Shown here piece after piece: positions 6,537 to 9,990 of a stretch of 9,990 bases of DNA. The notes below the pieces were generated by a model, which saw only the letters and a program-made list of their open reading frames with translations, did no database searches and had not been told where the DNA came from. Source of the stretch: Paramuribaculum sp. GTDB taxonomy: Bacteria > Bacteroidota > Bacteroidia > Bacteroidales > Muribaculaceae. The position numbers were made by a program, and so were the translations under genes. Location of the stretch: contig JAIDJZ010000167.1 of the NCBI GenBank assembly GCA_029051965.1, positions 1-9,990 on the forward strand. The letters are read 5' to 3'. Position 1 is the stretch's first letter. Each line of letters starts with the position of its first letter.

Positions 6537-9311
6537 ATGGATTACAATCATAAAGCGATTGAAAGCCGCTGGCAGCAATATTGGAAAGACCAGCGTATCT
6601 ATCACACTGAAATCAATGTTGACAAGCCGAAATTCTATGTTCTTGACATGTTCCCGTATCCTTCCGGAGCCGGGCTTCATGTCGGTCATCCCCTCGGCTA
6701 TATAGCGTCCGACATCTACTCGCGTTTCAAGCGTCAGTCGGGCTTCAATGTCCTCCACCCGATGGGCTACGACGCCTATGGTCTTCCGGCCGAACAGTAT
6801 GCCATACAGACCGGCCAGCATCCGGAAGTGACAACCCGCACCAACATCGCACGTTATCGCTCGCAGCTTGACAAGATCGGTTTCTGCTACGACTGGGACC
6901 GTGAGATCCGCACCTGCGATCCGGAATATTACAAATGGACACAGTGGGCGTTCATCAAAATGTTCAACCACTATTACGACACTGAACGTCAGAGAGCGAT
7001 GCCAGTGTCGGATCTGATCGCCCACCTCGACACCCACGGAACGGAAGGTCTGCGCGCCGCCTGCTCGGAAGAGCTGACACTGACGGCCGACCAATGGCGT
7101 GCGATGGACGCCAAGGCCCAGAGTGACGTTCTGATGAACTACCGCATCGCCTATCTCGGCAACACGATGGTCAACTGGTGTGCCGAACTCGGAACCGTGC
7201 TTGCCAACGATGAGGTCAGCGAAGGTGTCTCGATCCGCGGAGGCTATCCGGTAGAGCAGAAAGTCATGTATCAGTGGTGTCTGCGTGTTTCGGCCTATGC
7301 CGAGCGCCTGCTTTCGGGGCTTAATGATGTCGACTGGTCGGAATCGCTCAAAGAGACTCAGCGCAACTGGATCGGCCGTTCGGAAGGCGCCGAGATGCGT
7401 TTTGCCATCGATGGAAGCGATGTCGAGCTTGAGATTTTCACCACCCGTGCCGACACTGTGTTCGGCGTCACCTTCATGGTGCTCGCTCCTGAAAGCGAGT
7501 ATGTCGATGCGGTGACCACCCCTGAACAGCGTCAGGCAGTCGATGACTATATCGCCGCCATCAAACATAAAACCGAGCGCGAACGAATGATCGACAAGAA
7601 GGTCAGCGGAGTCTTCTCCGGTTCCTATGCGGTCAATCCTCTGTCGGGAAAGAAGATTCCCGTCTGGATCAGCGACTATGTTCTTGCCGGCTACGGAACC
7701 GGTGCGATCATGGCCGTCCCCGCCCACGACTCGCGTGACTATGCTTTTGCCCGCCATTTCGATCTGCCGGTTGTTCCGCTGATTGAGGGTGCCGACGTAA
7801 GTGAGGCCAGCTTCGATGCCAAGAGCGGAAGAATGATCAATTCATGCGGCGGCGGTCTCGACCTCAACGGAATGGAGGTCAAGGATGCGATTGCGGCCGC
7901 AAAACGCTTCATCGAAGAGAAGGGAATCGGCAAAGTCAAGGTCAACTATCGTCTGCGCGACGCCATTTTCAGCCGTCAGCGCTACTGGGGCGAGCCCTTC
8001 CCTGTCTACTACGAAAACGGAGTTCCCCGCATGATGGAGATCAAGGATCTGCCGCTTCATCTGCCGGAAGTCGACAAATATCTCCCCACTGAAAGCGGTG
8101 AGCCTCCGCTGGGCCGCGCCAAAAACTGGATCTATGCCGACGAGTTCCCCATCGAACTCTGCACGATGCCAGGTTTTGCCGGTTCGTCGGCCTACTATCT
8201 GCGCTATATGGATCCGCGCAACAGCGAGGCGATCGTGTCTAAGGAAGCCAATGAATACTGGCGCAATGTCGACCTGTATATCGGCGGAACAGAGCATGCG
8301 ACGGGCCATCTTATCTACAGCCGTTTCTGGAACAAGTTCCTCTATGACCTGGATGTGGTCTGCGAGCCGGAACCGTTCCGCAAGCTTATCAACCAGGGCA
8401 TGATTCAGGGACGAAGCAATTTTGTCTACAGAATCAAGGACACGAACACCTTTGTCAGCTTCGGATTGCGCAAGGACTATGACGTCACTCCGATCCATGT
8501 CGATGTGAACATCGTGGACAACGACATTCTCGACACTGAGGCTTTCCGTGCGTGGCGTCCTGATTTCGCCAATGCGGAATTTATTCTCGAAGATGGCAAG
8601 TATGTCTGCGGCAGCGCGGTTGAAAAGATGTCCAAGTCGATGTTCAATGTGGTCAATCCGGATGACATTGTGGACCGCTACGGTGCTGACACACTCCGTC
8701 TCTATGAGATGTTCCTCGGTCCGCTCGAACAGAGCAAGCCGTGGGACACAAACGGAATCGACGGTGTCAACCGCTTCCTGAAAAAACTCTGGGGACTATT
8801 CTATAAAGGAGATACGCTTCTTGTCAGCGACAGCCAGCCGTCGGCCGAATCTCTCAAGTCGATCCATAAACTCATAAAGAAGGTCACTTCCGACATCGAG
8901 AACTTCTCGTTCAACACGTCGGTTGCAGCGTTCATGATCTGTGTCAATGAACTCTCGGCCCAGAAATGCACTTCGCGCGAGGTTCTTTCGCTGCTCGTGA
9001 CAGTGCTCGCGCCCTTCGCACCCCATATCGCCGAGGAGCTGTGGCATTCAGCGCTGGCCAACGAGACAACCGTCTGCGATGCGCAGTGGCCTGAACACAA
9101 TGAGGAATATCTCCGCGAGAACACTGTGAAATATCCCGTTTCGTTCAATGGCAAAATGCGTTTCACGATCGAGATGAGCGCCGATGCATCTAAAGAAGAG
9201 GTGGAAAAAGCCGCTCTCTCCCATGAAAGCGCTTCGAAATGGATTGAAGGAAAATCAGTCCGGAAGGTCATTGTCGTTCCCGGCAAGATCGTCAACATCG
9301 TTGTCGGCTGA
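6537..9311 (+). CDS. leuS: Leucyl-tRNA synthetase
   Basis: This class I aminoacyl-tRNA synthetase charges tRNA-Leu with leucine in the cytoplasm and hydrolyses mischarged products. The protein is 924 residues from the ATG at 6537. An in-frame TTG 13 codons upstream is part of the -7 promoter element and is not a credible start. HVGH at 48-51 is the HIGH signature and KMSKS is at 697-701. The CP1 editing domain contains [10 protein letters not shown] and [12 protein letters not shown], with Asp398 in the position of the conserved editing aspartate. About 55-60 extra residues (around 145-200), relative to E. coli LeuRS, lie between the HIGH region and NWC (Cys215). The following zinc-type module lacks the second cysteine pair, so it probably does not bind zinc. 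The C-terminal tRNA-binding domain is complete. RdgB follows after 58 bp, likely in the same transcript. Confidence 0.98.
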   Translation: MDYNHKAIESRWQQYWKDQRIYHTEINVDKPKFYVLDMFPYPSGAGLHVGHPLGYIASDIYSRFKRQSGFNVLHPMGYDAYGLPAEQYAIQTGQHPEVTTRTNIARYRSQLDKIGFCYDWDREIRTCDPEYYKWTQWAFIKMFNHYYDTERQRAMPVSDLIAHLDTHGTEGLRAACSEELTLTADQWRAMDAKAQSDVLMNYRIAYLGNTMVNWCAELGTVLANDEVSEGVSIRGGYPVEQKVMYQWCLRVSAYAERLLSGLNDVDWSESLKETQRNWIGRSEGAEMRFAIDGSDVELEIFTTRADTVFGVTFMVLAPESEYVDAVTTPEQRQAVDDYIAAIKHKTERERMIDKKVSGVFSGSYAVNPLSGKKIPVWISDYVLAGYGTGAIMAVPAHDSRDYAFARHFDLPVVPLIEGADVSEASFDAKSGRMINSCGGGLDLNGMEVKDAIAAAKRFIEEKGIGKVKVNYRLRDAIFSRQRYWGEPFPVYYENGVPRMMEIKDLPLHLPEVDKYLPTESGEPPLGRAKNWIYADEFPIELCTMPGFAGSSAYYLRYMDPRNSEAIVSKEANEYWRNVDLYIGGTEHATGHLIYSRFWNKFLYDLDVVCEPEPFRKLINQGMIQGRSNFVYRIKDTNTFVSFGLRKDYDVTPIHVDVNIVDNDILDTEAFRAWRPDFANAEFILEDGKYVCGSAVEKMSKSMFNVVNPDDIVDRYGADTLRLYEMFLGPLEQSKPWDTNGIDGVNRFLKKLWGLFYKGDTLLVSDSQPSAESLKSIHKLIKKVTSDIENFSFNTSVAAFMICVNELSAQKCTSREVLSLLVTVLAPFAPHIAEELWHSALANETTVCDAQWPEHNEEYLRENTVKYPVSFNGKMRFTIEMSADASKEEVEKAALSHESASKWIEGKSVRKVIVVPGKIVNIVVG

Positions 9312-9369
9312 CAATCGGGCGTCGACGACGCATAAACAATAAGCAGCGGGTCTGTTACGTTACTTCTGT

Positions 9370-9954
9370 ATGAAAGTCAACGAAAACACCCCCCGTGAAA
9401 TAGTATTCGCGACCAACAATCCTCATAAACTGCACGAAATCCGTGAGATTATGGGCGATTGTTGGTCTGTTTTGTCATTAGCCGAGATCGGTTGTCATGA
9501 CGATATTCCTGAAACCGCCGCAACGCTTCAGGGAAATGCAGAGATTAAAGCCCGTTATGTCAAGGAACGCTACGGCTACGACTGCTTTGCCGACGACACG
9601 GGCCTGCTTGTCGATGAGCTCGACGGGGCCCCCGGCGTCTATTCGGCCCGTTATGCAGGCGAGGCCCACGACTCGGAAGCCAACATGGCGCTCCTGCTCG
9701 AAAACATGAAGGGAAAGCGGAACCGCAAGGCCCATTTCTCGACCGTGATCTGTCTGGCGATGGGCGGCGAAACGAAGTTTTTCGAAGGACGTGTCGACGG
9801 AGAGATCACCGAAGAGCGCAGCGGAGCTTCAGGATTCGGCTATGATCCGGTGTTCCGTCCGCAGGGTGGGGAGCGCACATTTGCCGAGATGACCGACGGC
9901 GAGAAAAACGCCATCAGCCACCGTGGACGCGCCGGCCGTAATGTAATCGAGTAA
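9370..9954 (+). CDS. rdgB: RdgB/HAM1 family non-canonical purine NTP pyrophosphatase
   Basis: This cytoplasmic house-cleaning enzyme hydrolyses ITP, dITP and XTP to the monophosphate and pyrophosphate, keeping deaminated purines out of DNA and RNA. The 194 residues match the family length. TNNPHK (15-20) is the nucleotide-binding loop. FADDTGL (73-79) carries the probable general base Asp76, equivalent to Asp69 of E. coli RdgB. GFGYDPVF (155-162) and SHRGRA (183-188) complete the base- and phosphate-recognition signatures. The tail after SHRGRA is short but within normal range. The gene starts 58 bp after leuS with no convincing promoter or terminator between them, so co-transcription is likely. 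The 36 bases after the stop stay open in the same frame to the window edge, with an ATG at 9985 that may begin another gene. Confidence 0.97.
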   Translation: MKVNENTPREIVFATNNPHKLHEIREIMGDCWSVLSLAEIGCHDDIPETAATLQGNAEIKARYVKERYGYDCFADDTGLLVDELDGAPGVYSARYAGEAHDSEANMALLLENMKGKRNRKAHFSTVICLAMGGETKFFEGRVDGEITEERSGASGFGYDPVFRPQGGERTFAEMTDGEKNAISHRGRAGRNVIE

Positions 9955-9990
9955 CTATCGACTCTCTTACGCGAACTGATCAATATGATG

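Noticed and set aside
6492..7757. 421-codon open frame on the minus strand
   Set aside because: It is the mirror of the leuS coding sequence, which is certain from HIGH, editing and KMSKS motifs. The frame has no family features.
7842..8498. 218-codon open frame on the minus strand
   Set aside because: A shadow of leuS, produced by the codon composition of the sense strand.
9319..9331. Hairpin GCGTC-GAC-GACGC between leuS and rdgB
   Set aside because: Only a 5-bp stem with a 3-base loop and no T-run follows. Too weak to call a terminator, so read-through into rdgB is more likely.
9361..9368. TACTTCTG as a -7 element for rdgB
   Set aside because: It has one mismatch to TAnnTTTG, lies 1 bp before the ATG, and has no -33 partner. 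Transcription would start inside the coding sequence.
9955..9990. Start of another gene at ATG 9985, or read-through extension of rdgB
   Set aside because: Only two codons fit before the window ends, and the open stretch after the rdgB stop is too short to judge.

Overview
The window is an ordinary chromosomal stretch of a Bacteroidota bacterium. Three things support this: several genes carry the phylum's TAnnTTTG -7 promoter element, start codons have A-rich or featureless leaders instead of clear Shine-Dalgarno sites, and protein features such as the long LeuRS insertion resemble Bacteroidales homologues as I remember them. The roughly balanced base composition and gene complement would fit a Muribaculaceae-like gut lineage. 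That placement is an inference that a marker-gene search would settle.

Layout, left to right. Positions 1-143 are a regulatory stretch. It has three 22-bp-spaced copies of GTTTTCNNNCTACA, a TAnnTTTG box facing left, and a possible 24-codon leader ORF ahead of a gene that would leave the window. A secreted HSL-family alpha/beta hydrolase follows on the minus strand (144-1172), with a near-consensus promoter. A Bax inhibitor-1/YccA membrane protein (1300-2013, plus) converges on glyceraldehyde-3-phosphate dehydrogenase (2107-3117, minus). A perfect 36-bp palindrome between them is probably their shared bidirectional terminator. A divergent promoter region (3118-3411) separates gap from an exported barrel-like protein of unknown function (3412-4458) and a TM1586-type nitroreductase (4498-5265), which look like a two-gene operon. 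A polytopic DUF5009/HGSNAT-like acyltransferase homologue (5273-6367, minus) converges on the nitroreductase with only 7 bp between the stop codons. Its 5' end is divergent from leucyl-tRNA synthetase (leuS, 6537-9311), which is followed by the RdgB/HAM1 nucleotide-pool sanitising pyrophosphatase (9370-9954).

The genes do not form one pathway. They are a mix of housekeeping functions (glycolysis, tRNA charging, house-cleaning of non-canonical purine NTPs) and envelope or poorly characterised proteins. I see no mobile element, CRISPR array, RNA gene, defence module or biosynthetic cluster, and no clear previously undescribed system. The best second looks are the three-copy repeat at the left edge, the loop-free palindrome, the unidentified exported protein paired with a nitroreductase, and the promoter evidence that fixes the leuS start.
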